Below, piece after piece: positions 20,474 through 28,767 of a stretch of 64,000 nt of DNA. The notes below the pieces were generated by a model. The model had not been told where the DNA came from and ran no database searches. It was given only the letters and a program-made list of their open reading frames with translations. Source of the DNA: AP-15 sp963747735 (GTDB lineage Bacteria > Pseudomonadota > Alphaproteobacteria > ATCC43930 > CGMCC-115725); assembly GCA_963747735.1 (NCBI GenBank), contig CAVVGE010000001.1, positions 558,001 to 622,000 of the forward strand. Direction: 5' to 3'. Numbering within the stretch: the stretch's first letter is position 1; each line of letters starts with the position of its first letter. The position numbers and the translations under genes were made by a program.

Positions 20474-21348
20474 CAGTCGCGGCTCTGGCTGCCGAGCAAG
20501 CCTTGCGGCCGCAGCAGCAGCACCAGGGTCATGACGGCGAACAGCATGACCCCGGAATAGGCCGGGTCGACCATCGAGGTCAGGCTCAGGATCTCGCCGG
20601 CGATCAGCCCGCCGAGGATCGCCCCCGCAAACGAGCCGACGCCGCCGATGACGACGACGACAAAGGTCTGCACCAGGATCAACTCGCCCATGTCCGGGGT
20701 CAGCGACACCACCGGCGCGTTGACGATCCCGGCAAACCCGGCGGCCATGGCGCCAATGCCGAAGACCAGCATGAACACCCGGTAGACGTTGATGCCGAGC
20801 ATGCCGACCATGCCGGAATCCTCGATCCCGGCACGCACGATCATGCCGAGCCGGGTGCGATAGAGGACGACGTACAGCACCGCGAGCGCCGCCGCGGCGA
20901 TCACCAAGACGGCGATGCGGTAGGTCGGGTAGATCAGGAACCCCATCGGCGTCACACCGGCGGCCCAGGCCGGCGGCGCCACGCTCTTCGACAGGCTGCC
21001 GAAGCCGAGCCGGACCAGCTCGACGATGACGATGCCGATGCCGAAGGTCACCAGGATTTGATCTTCCGGCGGGCGGCCGTAGAAGTGGCGGATCACCACC
21101 AGCTCGATAGCGATGCCGACCACGACCAGAAACAAGGCGCCGGCGGCGACCGCGACGGCAAACGATCCGGTCGCCTCAAACGCGACATAGCCGGCATAGC
21201 CGCCGAGCATGAACATCGCGCCATGGGCGAGGTTCAACACCCCGAGCGTGCCGTAGATGATGGTCAGCCCCGAGCTGATCAGCGCCAGAAGCGCCCCCGC
21301 AGCCAGCCCGTTGAACAGCTGCGAGACGAAATTAGGCCAGGTGATCAT
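20473..21348 (-). CDS. livH: Branched-chain amino acid type ABC transporter permease (LivH)
   Basis: A 291-residue integral membrane permease. It starts MITWPNFVSQLFNGLAAGAL and carries the LivH hallmark GLTIIYGTLGVLNLAHGAMFMLGGY (given here in two parts: GLTIIYGTLGVL and NLAHGAMF), then about eight hydrophobic segments and a GGVGSFAGAILGG loop that contacts the ATPase. It forms the membrane channel with the LivM part of the fusion. It sits between the binding protein and the fusion gene, overlapping the latter by a stop/start codon. Confidence 0.94.
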   Translation of the reverse strand: MITWPNFVSQLFNGLAAGALLALISSGLTIIYGTLGVLNLAHGAMFMLGGYAGYVAFEATGSFAVAVAAGALFLVVVGIAIELVVIRHFYGRPPEDQILVTFGIGIVIVELVRLGFGSLSKSVAPPAWAAGVTPMGFLIYPTYRIAVLVIAAAALAVLYVVLYRTRLGMIVRAGIEDSGMVGMLGINVYRVFMLVFGIGAMAAGFAGIVNAPVVSLTPDMGELILVQTFVVVVIGGVGSFAGAILGGLIAGEILSLTSMVDPAYSGVMLFAVMTLVLLLRPQGLLGSQSRD

Positions 21349-21384
21349 GCGCGTGGCGCGTCGGCAGCGCCCGCGTCGCGGGGT

Positions 21385-22722
21385 TCAGGTGTAGGAGCCG
21401 AGGTGGCAGCCGAACGCGTCCGGGGCCTGCATCAAGCCGGCGCCGGGCACGATCTCGGTCACCTCCCAGTAATCCTCATTGTTCCGCATCTCGGTGGGCT
21501 TCTTGCCTTTGACGATGATGACCGGCCGCACCAGCTGGTGATCGGCAGCACGGAAATAGACGTCGCCGACGGTCGAGTTGATATGCTGGCCGGCCTCGTA
21601 GGCCTTGATCACATCGGGCGGGTAGAAGGTGCCGGCGCGTTCGCAGGCGTCGGCCCACATCGCAAATTGCATATAGGAGTTGTCGGCGCCCCACTCCGGC
21701 CGATAGCCGTATTTCTTGTAGAAAGCGTCGACAAACGCCTTCGCCACCGGGAATTTGTCCTCGAGCGTCCACCAGAAATCGGTGGCGGCCAGCACGCCCT
21801 GGGTGATGTTGGCACCGACCTCCTTGGCGAGAAACGGCGTCTGGTAGGGGATGACCAGCTGCATTTTTTTGAGGACGCCGAACTGCTCGGCCTGCTGGGT
21901 CGACAAGACGGCGTCGTGGCCCCAATTGACGTTGAGCAGGAATTCGGCGCCGGAATTGGCGATGTTCAACACGTATGAGCTGTAGTCGGGCGCACCGAGC
22001 GGCGAGACCTGGTTGGTCACCATCTTCCAGCCGCCGTGCTGGATCAGATAGTCGCTGACCGATTTCGTGACCGTGTGACCGTAAGTATAGTCCGGCGTCA
22101 TAAACGCGCATTTGCGGTTCTTGCCGTATGTCTTCAGCAGCACCGGACCGATCGCGGCCGCAGCGGTCTGCCCGTAGAAATCCTGGCGGAAGCTGTAGCG
22201 CACGCAATCCTTGCCGGTGGTGTCGTTGGAGCCGGAGATGGCGACGACATAGAGCACCTTTTCGCGCTGCGCCAATTTGTTCAATGCGACCGCGACGGCG
22301 CTCGAGGTCGAGCCGGTCATCAGGATGATCTTGTTGTCGTTGATAAAGCGCGACTGCGCCTGCACGGCGGTGTTGGGCTTCGCTTCGGAATCGGCGACAA
22401 CGTACTTGACCTCCTTGCCGAGCACGCCCTTTGTGGTGTGGGGTGAGATCATCTTGATGACCGGATCGCCGCTGTTCAGGTGCTCGACTGCGAGCTGCAT
22501 GCCCTTCAGCTCGTCTTCGCCCTGCACGGCATAGGTGCCGGTGCGCGGCACGGTGATGCCGATGGTCACCGAGGGGCCGGACGAGCCCGCGGGCCAGGTG
22601 CCGATCGGCGGCTGGCTTTCGGCGGCGCGGGCGAGCCGCGGCAGCTGCGCGGCGGCAAAAAGCGCTCCGCCGGCGCGAACGATGCTGCGGCGGGTCGGCT
22701 TGGCAGCAATGTGCGAATCCAT
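21385..22722 (-). CDS. ABC transporter substrate-binding protein (Leu/Ile/Val-BP-like)
   Basis: A 445-residue periplasmic binding protein. Its signal peptide has twin arginines (TRRSIVRAGG, R11-R12) and a hydrophobic stretch ending LPRLARA, so Tat export is likely; the two-lobe type 1 periplasmic fold follows (SVTIGITVPRTGTYA ... GEDELKGMQLAVEHLN). The start at 22722 has GAGGGAGA upstream. It is the first gene of the importer operon. The ligand cannot be told from sequence; this subgroup often serves amides, urea or aromatic acids in addition to amino acids. Confidence 0.9.
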   Translation of the reverse strand: MDSHIAAKPTRRSIVRAGGALFAAAQLPRLARAAESQPPIGTWPAGSSGPSVTIGITVPRTGTYAVQGEDELKGMQLAVEHLNSGDPVIKMISPHTTKGVLGKEVKYVVADSEAKPNTAVQAQSRFINDNKIILMTGSTSSAVAVALNKLAQREKVLYVVAISGSNDTTGKDCVRYSFRQDFYGQTAAAAIGPVLLKTYGKNRKCAFMTPDYTYGHTVTKSVSDYLIQHGGWKMVTNQVSPLGAPDYSSYVLNIANSGAEFLLNVNWGHDAVLSTQQAEQFGVLKKMQLVIPYQTPFLAKEVGANITQGVLAATDFWWTLEDKFPVAKAFVDAFYKKYGYRPEWGADNSYMQFAMWADACERAGTFYPPDVIKAYEAGQHINSTVGDVYFRAADHQLVRPVIIVKGKKPTEMRNNEDYWEVTEIVPGAGLMQAPDAFGCHLGSYT

Positions 22723-22935
22723 GACGTCTCCCTCTCCCATCGGGCGCTTTTGCGTGCTCGCGCCCCTGATCCCAGATGCGCCGCGAACCTAGTTCGCCGT
22801 TGCGCCGCTGGCAAGACCGTCGATGCCGCCTCGCGGCGGGCTCGCCGTCGGATGCAACCCTGTGCTGCGCTCGCGGGCGGCCGGGCCCGGGCCGCATTCT
22901 TGCCAGCGCGCGGCGCGCCACCCATACTGAGTCTC

Positions 22936-23511
22936 ATGCGGCGTCTTTTGCTGGATCCCGTGTTCGAAGCGGCGGCCGAGGCCCCGGTGCGCGGGTGCGA
23001 CCACCCGGACTGCGCGGCCGGCGGCGATTTCCGCGCGCCGAGATCGCGGCTCGGACTGCGCGACTACTACTGGTTCTGTCTCGATCACGTGCGCGCCTAC
23101 AACGCCGCCTGGAACTATTACGCCGGGATGAGCGATCGCGAGATCGAGGCCGAAATCAGGAGCGACACGGTGTGGCAGCGGCCGAGCTGGCGGCTCGGCG
23201 ACCGGCACGGGCCGGGCTATGCGGCGCGCATGCGCGATCCGCTCGGCGTCTACCCGAACGGGGCCGGCGGCGATGCCCGCCACAACCGGCGCAACCATGA
23301 GGCGACGCGGCGTGCCCTCTCGGCGCGCGAGCAGGCGCTCGCCGTGTTCGAGATCGAGCCGCCCTTCACCCCGGTCAGGCTCAAGGCGCGCTACAAGGCG
23401 CTCGTCAAATTGCACCATCCCGACGCCCATGGCGGCGACAAGGCGGCCGAGGAGAAGCTCAAGATCATCAACCAGGCCTATGCCACCCTGAAGGCTGGCT
23501 ATTTCAGTTGA
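22936..23511 (+). CDS. DnaJ-like (J-domain) protein
   Basis: A 191-residue protein with a C-terminal J domain (about 135-190) carrying the essential HPD motif in KLHHPDAHGGD, followed by INQAYATLK. The N-terminal part holds Cys/His residues (GCDHPDCAAGG and FCLDH) that could bind a metal. It stands just upstream of cobS, as the J-domain gene does in many alphaproteobacteria. It probably stimulates DnaK ATPase; a link to cobaltochelatase assembly is inference from position. Confidence 0.85.
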   Translation: MRRLLLDPVFEAAAEAPVRGCDHPDCAAGGDFRAPRSRLGLRDYYWFCLDHVRAYNAAWNYYAGMSDREIEAEIRSDTVWQRPSWRLGDRHGPGYAARMRDPLGVYPNGAGGDARHNRRNHEATRRALSAREQALAVFEIEPPFTPVRLKARYKALVKLHHPDAHGGDKAAEEKLKIINQAYATLKAGYFS

Positions 23512-23569
23512 ACAATCGCCCGCCGCCGATCAAATTCCCTTCCGCTTCACCACCAGGAACAAACCAATA

Positions 23570-24574
23570 ATGCCCTCCGTAGAGCCCACGGCGTCTGCCG
23601 ACGCCTTTCCGCTGGACCAGCCCGACATCACGATCTCGGTGCGCCAGACCTTCGGCATCGACAGCGATATGCAGGTGCCGGCGTTCAGCCAGGCGAGCGA
23701 GCACGTCCCCGATTTCGACGATGCCTACCGCTTCGACCGCGACACCACGTTGGCGATCCTCGCCGGCTTCGCCTTCAACCGCCGGGTCATGATCCAGGGC
23801 TATCACGGCACCGGCAAATCGACCCATGTCGAGCAGGTCGCGGCGCGCCTCAACTGGCCGCTGATCCGGGTCAATCTCGACAGCCACATCAGCCGCATCG
23901 ACCTCGTCGGCAAGGACGCGATCGTGCTGCGCGACAACAAGCAGGTGACCGAGTTCCGCGAGGGGCTCCTGCCCTGGGCCTTGCAGCACCCGGTCGGGCT
24001 GTGCTTCGACGAATACGACGCCGGGCGCCCGGACGTCATGTTCGTGATCCAGCGCGTGCTCGAGGTCGAGGGCAAATTAACCCTTTTGGACCAGAACCGG
24101 GTGATCCGGCCGCATTCGGGGTTTCGCCTGTTTTCGACCGCCAACACGGTCGGGCTCGGCGACACCACCGGGCTCTACCACGGCACGCAGCAGATCAACC
24201 AGGGCCAGATGGACCGCTGGAACATCGTCGCCACCTTGAACTATCTGCCGCACGACGCCGAATGCGAGATCGTGCTGGCCAAGGTGCCGACCTACGACAA
24301 CGAGGACGGAAGGCGCACGATCAGCGCGATGGTGGCGCTCGCCGATTTGACCCGCGCCGGCTTTATCAACGGCGACATCTCGACCGTGATGTCGCCGCGC
24401 ACGGTCATGACCTGGGCCGAGAACGCGGCGATCTTCGGCGATCTGTCGTTCGGCTTCCGGCTGACCTTCCTCAACAAATGCGACGAGATGGAGCGCCCGA
24501 CCGTCGCCGAATACTACCAGCGCTGCTTCGGCACCGAGCTGGCCGAAACCGGCGTCAACGCAACCTTGATGTAG
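23570..24574 (+). CDS. cobS: Cobaltochelatase subunit CobS
   Basis: A 334-residue AAA+ ATPase of the aerobic cobaltochelatase, which with CobT and CobN inserts cobalt into hydrogenobyrinate diamide in B12 synthesis. P-loop GYHGTGKST is at 77-85, Walker B LCFDEYD and sensor 1 FSTANTVG follow. It is full length, 58 bases after the J-domain gene and 131 bases before cobT, the gap being filled by palindromic repeats. Confidence 0.96.
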   Translation: MPSVEPTASADAFPLDQPDITISVRQTFGIDSDMQVPAFSQASEHVPDFDDAYRFDRDTTLAILAGFAFNRRVMIQGYHGTGKSTHVEQVAARLNWPLIRVNLDSHISRIDLVGKDAIVLRDNKQVTEFREGLLPWALQHPVGLCFDEYDAGRPDVMFVIQRVLEVEGKLTLLDQNRVIRPHSGFRLFSTANTVGLGDTTGLYHGTQQINQGQMDRWNIVATLNYLPHDAECEIVLAKVPTYDNEDGRRTISAMVALADLTRAGFINGDISTVMSPRTVMTWAENAAIFGDLSFGFRLTFLNKCDEMERPTVAEYYQRCFGTELAETGVNATLM

Positions 24575-24602
24575 GATGCCGATGCCCGAGCCCCGTCGCG
24601 CG

Positions 24603-24703
24603 CCACCCCTCACCCCAGCCCTCTCCCCGCCGGCGGGGAGAGGGAGTCTCCCGCCATCCTCCTTCGCCCCGCTTGCGGGGAGAGGGTCGGGGTGAGGGGC
24701 AGC
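24603..24703. repeat. Double GC-rich palindrome between cobS and cobT (family 1)
   Basis: Two adjacent hairpins with CCCTCTCCCC / GGGGAGAGGG arms; the outer parts CCCCTCACCCC and GGGGTGAGGGG also pair, so the whole 100 bases can fold. This C/G-block palindrome resembles interspersed elements common in alphaproteobacteria. It fills nearly the whole cobS-cobT gap and ends at the cobT ribosome binding site. Confidence 0.75.
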
Positions 24704-24705
24704 TG

Positions 24706-26551
24706 ATGGCGCAGGAATTTTCTCCGACCGAAATCTTCAAGCGGGCGACCGCGGCGACGTTGCGGGCGATCGCCGAGCGCGACGACCTGACCGTCGGCTT
24801 CGGCCCCGAGGGCGCCGGGGCGAGCGGCACCCGCGTGCGGCTGCCGAACCCGCCGCGCGACCTGCCGGCCGAGGAGGCTGCGCAACTGCGCGGTGCCGCC
24901 GACAGCCTGGCGCTCAGGCTGCGCTATCACGACGACGCGGTGCACAGCCGCCGGCTGCCGGGGTCGCCCTTGGCGCGGGCCGTGTTCGAGGCGGTCGAGC
25001 AAGCGCGGGTCGAGGCCTTGGGCGCGCGGCGGATGACCGGGGTCGCCGCCAACCTCGGGGCGATGCTCGACGAGCAATACCGCCGCCAGGGGTTCGAGCG
25101 GATCACCGAGCGCACCGAGAGCACGATGGCCGAGGCGGTGCGTCTCTTGGCCCGCGAGGCGCTGACCAGGGAGCGGCCGCCGCCCGCGGCCCGGCGCGTC
25201 GTCGATCTGTGGCGTCCCTGGCTCGAAGGCAAGATCGCCAAGGACCTTTCCGAGCTCGACCGCACCATCCTCGACCAGGACCTCTATGCGCGCGCCACCC
25301 GCCGCATGCTGCAGGATCTCGATCTCGATCTGGGCGATGCCGAGGAGAGCGAGAGCGACGAAGAGCAGTCGGGCGAGGAATCCGAAGGCGAGAACGAAAG
25401 CGAGGGCGAGGGTGCGACATCGGGCGCCCAGCCCTCGCCCGACGGCTCGCCGGCCGATGGTGCCGCCGACGACGCGCAGGACGCGGCCGATGCGGGCGAC
25501 GGCGAGATGATGCCGGGCGCCAGCGACGACGACCCCGGCCGGCCCGGCCGCCCCGGCCAGATGCCGCGGGCGCGCGGCGACGACACCGCCACCTACCGTG
25601 CCTTCAACACCCTCGCGGACGAGGTCATCGAGGCCGACGAATTGTGCGACGCCGACGAATTGGCGCGGCTGCGCCAATTGCTCGACCAGCAGATCGCCCA
25701 TTTGCAGAGCGTGATCGCCCGCCTCGCCAACCGCCTACAGAGAAAGCTCCTGGCCAAGCAGACCCGCGCCTGGGAATTCGACCTCGACGAGGGCCTCCTG
25801 GACGCGGCGCGGCTCTCGCGCGTCGTCGCCAACCCGATCCTGCCGTTGGCCTACAAGCGCGAGCGCGAGATGGATTTCCGCGACACCGTCGTCACCCTCC
25901 TGATCGACAATTCGGGGTCGATGCGCGGCCGCCCGATCACCGTCGCGGCGATGAGCGCCGACATCCTGGCGCGCACCTTGGAGCGCTGCGCCGTCAAGGT
26001 CGAGATCCTCGGCTTCACCACCCGCGCCTGGAAGGGCGGGCAGTCGCGCGAGCGCTGGATCGCCGCCGGCAAGCCCGCCAACCCCGGCCGGCTCAACGAT
26101 TTGCGGCACATCGTCTACAAGCCCGCCGATGCGCCCTGGCGCCGCGCCCGGCGCAATCTGGGGCTGATGCTGCGCGAGGGCATCTTGAAGGAGAACATCG
26201 ACGGCGAGGCGCTCGCCTGGGCGCACAACCGGCTGCGCGTGCGCACCGAAGAGCGCCGCATCCTGATGGTCATCTCGGACGGCGCGCCCGTTGATGATTT
26301 CGACGCTCTCGGTCAACCCCGGCAACTATCTCGAAAAGCACCTGCGCGAGGTGATCCACGATATCGAGCGGCTCGGCGAGGTCGAGTTGACCGCGATCGG
26401 CATCGGCCACGACGTGACCCGCTACTATCGCCGTGCCGTCACCATCGTCGATGCCGAGCAATTGGGCGGCGTCATGCTCGAAAAGCTCGCCGAGCTCTTC
26501 GACGAGGAAGGCGGCAAGACCCGCGTCAAAAGCCGCCGCCGCGCCGCCTGA
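24706..26551 (+). pseudogene. cobT: Cobaltochelatase subunit CobT, interrupted by a one-base frameshift
   Basis: Starts MAQEFSPTEIFKRAT with GAGGGG upstream. An acidic linker (about 205-290) and a von Willebrand A domain with the MIDAS LLIDNSGSMRG are intact up to ILMVISDGAPVDD. There the frame breaks at TTT 26298-26300. Removing one T restores DDSTLSVNPGNYLEKHL and the normal C-terminus, VKSRRRAA, ending TGA 26551. The full span is 1846 bases, one more than a multiple of three. Without correction about 85 conserved C-terminal residues are lost. Either a sequencing error or a real mutation; programmed shifting is possible but I see no stimulator. Confidence 0.9.
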
Positions 26552-26605
26552 GCCTCGGTCTGGGGTGCGGCAGGCAGCGCCGTGTTTTCGGCGAAGCATG
26601 CGATT

Positions 26606-27068
26606 ATGGTCGGAAAATGGTTAGCTTGCCTGGTGCTGACCGCAGTAAGCCTGTATGTTATCGTTTTGGGAGTTCGGGTTTTTCTTATTATCAAAGGCAA
26701 TCTATTTTAGAAACGTTGACCAAGATTCCGCAAGGAACAGCAGAGGAGATGAAGTATTCGCTAGCACCGACTTCAACGGGGGCGAGACGCATCCATCGAA
26801 GACCGTGATCCGGTTGAAGAGGAGAGGGCATCCGTTTTCGACGACCCTGCTGGAGGCGCACAGCTACGACGTTCTGGTAGGCCTGCAATGGCAGAACAAT
26901 GATAACCTCGTCGTGCAAGTCGATTTTGGTTGCGACGGCGCGCATTCGGCGCCGATCGCGGTCGTCGGGCCGATTTATATACACTATCGGTTCGGCGATC
27001 CGGGCCGCCTGCCACCCGCCGGTTATGAAACAGCCCCGCGCCCGGACCCCGCGCAGCCGTGCCGTTAA
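26606..27068 (+). pseudogene. Small membrane protein, paralogue of the next gene, with one-base frameshift
   Basis: ATG at 26606 opens a strongly hydrophobic segment, MVGKWLACLVLTAVSLYVIV, and then hits a stop in CTATTTTAG. Removing one T from that run continues into FRNVDQDSARNSRGDEVF and the conserved region TVIRLKRRGHPF, LVGLQWQNNDNLVVQVDFGC and GPIYIHYRF, to TAA 27068. That region matches the next gene throughout. Total 463 bases, one over a multiple of three. The stretch is clearly more AT-rich than its neighbours, suggesting acquired DNA. Family not recognised. Confidence 0.6.
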
Positions 27069-27586
27069 CCGGCTCCGCCGCTCGTATCCTCTTGCGTGGC
27101 CTCAGATGGGTGATGTACGTGGTCTGGGCGCTCGCCGGCCTCTGCATCCTGTTCTACGCAGTGCTTTCGCTTTACCTTACCTATGCAGAAATCCCAGCTC
27201 TCGACCGATTGCGCGGCGACGCATCTGCGCTCAATGGGCGGGGTGACGAGGCAAGCGCGCAAACGCGCCGGGACAGCGCCCGCGCGCTCCAGATGAATAC
27301 AGTGCTGCGCCTCAAGCAATCGGGCCATTGGTTCGCGACCACTCTGCTCACTGTGCGCAGCCAGAACTATCTCGTCGGCTTCCAATGGCGCGGCGACGAC
27401 CGCCTGGTCCTGATCCTGGACTTTGGCTGCGATGCGCAGCTCAGCGAGCCGGTGCGCCGGGCCGGCCCGATCGAGATCCTCTACCGCTTCGATCGCGCCG
27501 TCATTCTGCCCGCTCACGGCTACAGTTCGTTCCCGCGCGACCGTCCCCGCCCGCCATGCGCCACCGGCTATGGTTTGACCCGCTAA
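27059..27586 (+). CDS. Small membrane-anchored protein of unknown function
   Basis: A 175-residue protein with one membrane segment (about 18-43, VMYVVWALAGLCILFYAVLS), a polar linker, then a soluble domain with TVLRLKQSGHWFATTLL, YLVGFQWRGDDRLVLILDFGC and GPIEILYRF. The same pattern is in the preceding frameshifted gene, so this is a tandem pair of one family. Its last codons (GYGLTR, TAA) lie inside a duplicated copy of the cobT 3' end, in the cobT reading frame. Not recognised; probably faces the periplasm. Confidence 0.6.
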   Translation: MPLTGSAARILLRGLRWVMYVVWALAGLCILFYAVLSLYLTYAEIPALDRLRGDASALNGRGDEASAQTRRDSARALQMNTVLRLKQSGHWFATTLLTVRSQNYLVGFQWRGDDRLVLILDFGCDAQLSEPVRRAGPIEILYRFDRAVILPAHGYSSFPRDRPRPPCATGYGLTR

Positions 27587-27715
27587 TACCGCCGCGCCGT
27601 CACCATCGTCGATGCCGAGCAATTGGGCGGCGTCATGCTCGAAAAGCTGGCCGAGCTCTTCGACGAGGAAGGCGACAAGACCCGCGTCAAAAGCCGCCGC
27701 CGCCGCGCCGCCTGA
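27575..27715 (+). pseudogene. Duplicate of the cobT 3' end
   Basis: These bases repeat the last ~137 bases of cobT (26414-26551) with about seven substitutions and one extra CGC codon, including the terminal KSRRRRAA and TGA. Relative to cobT the first Tyr codon is TAA, which serves as the stop of the upstream small gene. No start codon drives this fragment. The two copies bracket the two small membrane-protein genes. Confidence 0.9.
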
Positions 27716-27722
27716 TAAAAAT

Positions 27723-27831
27723 CGTAGGGCGGATGCAATCCGCCAGCTTTGCTCCCGCTGGGCGCGGGTCTGTTCCGGGCGGCCCGGGGCCCGCGCGCCA
27801 ACCGATGCGGCGGATTTGCACATGTTCTACG
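27723..27831. repeat. MITE-like element with terminal inverted repeats
   Basis: About 109 bases whose ends are imperfect inverted repeats: CGTAGGGCGGATGCAATCCGCC at the left (shown in parts CGTAGGGCGGATG and CAATCCGCC) and GGCGGATTTGCACATGTTCTACG at the right (GGCGGATTTGCAC and ATGTTCTACG). No coding capacity. It begins eight bases after the duplicated cobT end. Confidence 0.45.
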
Positions 27832-27940
27832 CCCGCGGGATTGGCGGCGACGCCGTGGACCTCACAGTTGCTATTTTGTTCTTAACTTCCGGCGCATTTG
27901 GGTGTATTAAGGACACTGATTTCCCGTAGCCGGAGCACTG

Positions 27941-28120
27941 ATGGTCGAGGTTGAAGCTGCCCGCGCCGAATCACGCCGAAACCCTTCGCTGCGACCGCTC
28001 GAACCCGCATTGGCGATAACCGACGCGGGCCTGGTTCTCGGCAGCGCCGGCGTGCACGAGCGCCGCATCGTTCTTCGCAAGCACCAGATCATCCTCGAAA
28101 AAATCAATTCCTCTCGATAA
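27941..28120 (+). CDS. Possible small protein, unrecognised
   Basis: An ATG with GGAG six bases upstream opens 59 codons (MVEVEAARAESRRNP ... ILEKINSSR) ending TAA. No family is recognised, composition is ordinary and no neighbour supports function. It is the only plausible reading in the 565-base gap between the cobT fragment and the PPOX gene; apart from this and the MITE-like element I see nothing there. Confidence 0.2.
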   Translation: MVEVEAARAESRRNPSLRPLEPALAITDAGLVLGSAGVHERRIVLRKHQIILEKINSSR

Positions 28121-28281
28121 GCACGGCTTGGCAATTAACCGGTTTGTTCGACCCGCGGCGACTGGTCCGCGGCGACGGCATGGAGGTGACGGGTAGAAGG
28201 GTTTGAAATGGCCGACCGATGCAGGTGCCGCGTAAGATGTCGCTGAAACAGACAGCGCAGAAACGCGGGATAGGGCGCTCG

Positions 28282-28767
28282 TCAGTATTTGCCGCCGAGC
28301 TTTTTGTGGTCCCAGCTCGTCTGCTTCAAAGGGGTGATCCTGAGGAGGACGCGTTTGGGGGCGCGGTCGAGGCCGCTCGAGGAGCCGCGGTCGGCGGCGC
28401 TGGCGCGGCGGCGGTGGTGCATCGCGGCGCGCACCTCGTCGGTGTCCTCGATGATCTCGCAAGTGCCGCGCACCATGACGCCCTGCAATTCGGCATAGGC
28501 GTCGCCCGCCTCGACCATCAGCCCGACCAGCGGGTTGCGGCGGATGTTCAAGACCTTTTGCGCTTTCGCGTAGGAGGTCATGCAAAAGACGCCGTCGTCG
28601 TCGACAAAAAAGCCCATCGCGACGACATGCGGAAAGCCGTCCTGGTCGATCGTGGCGAGCGCGCATTTCGGGTGGTCGCGCAAAAACGCCGCCTCTTCCT
28701 CTGCCGTCATCCGGATCTGGCGGCGCCGGGCGGGGGCGGCGCCCGCCCCGCTTGCGACCCCGCTCAT
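28282..28767 (-). CDS. PPOX-class flavin/F420-binding oxidoreductase
   Basis: A 161-residue split-barrel protein of the pyridoxamine-phosphate-oxidase-like superfamily. It has LRDHPKCALATIDQDGFPHV, MGFFVDDDGVFCMTSYAKAQK and LVGLMVEAGD, the pattern of the F420/FMN PPOX group. The start ATG (28767-28765) overlaps the stop of the upstream LLM oxidoreductase gene, so the two are co-translated and probably act together or share a flavin. Whether the cofactor is FMN or F420 cannot be decided. Confidence 0.85.
   Translation of the reverse strand: MSGVASGAGAAPARRRQIRMTAEEEAAFLRDHPKCALATIDQDGFPHVVAMGFFVDDDGVFCMTSYAKAQKVLNIRRNPLVGLMVEAGDAYAELQGVMVRGTCEIIEDTDEVRAAMHHRRRASAADRGSSSGLDRAPKRVLLRITPLKQTSWDHKKLGGKY

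Noticed and set aside
22723..22935. Gap between binding-protein gene and DnaJ-like gene, inspected for RNA genes or riboswitch
   Set aside because: No tRNA, cobalamin riboswitch core or terminator pattern could be seen; probably only divergent promoters.
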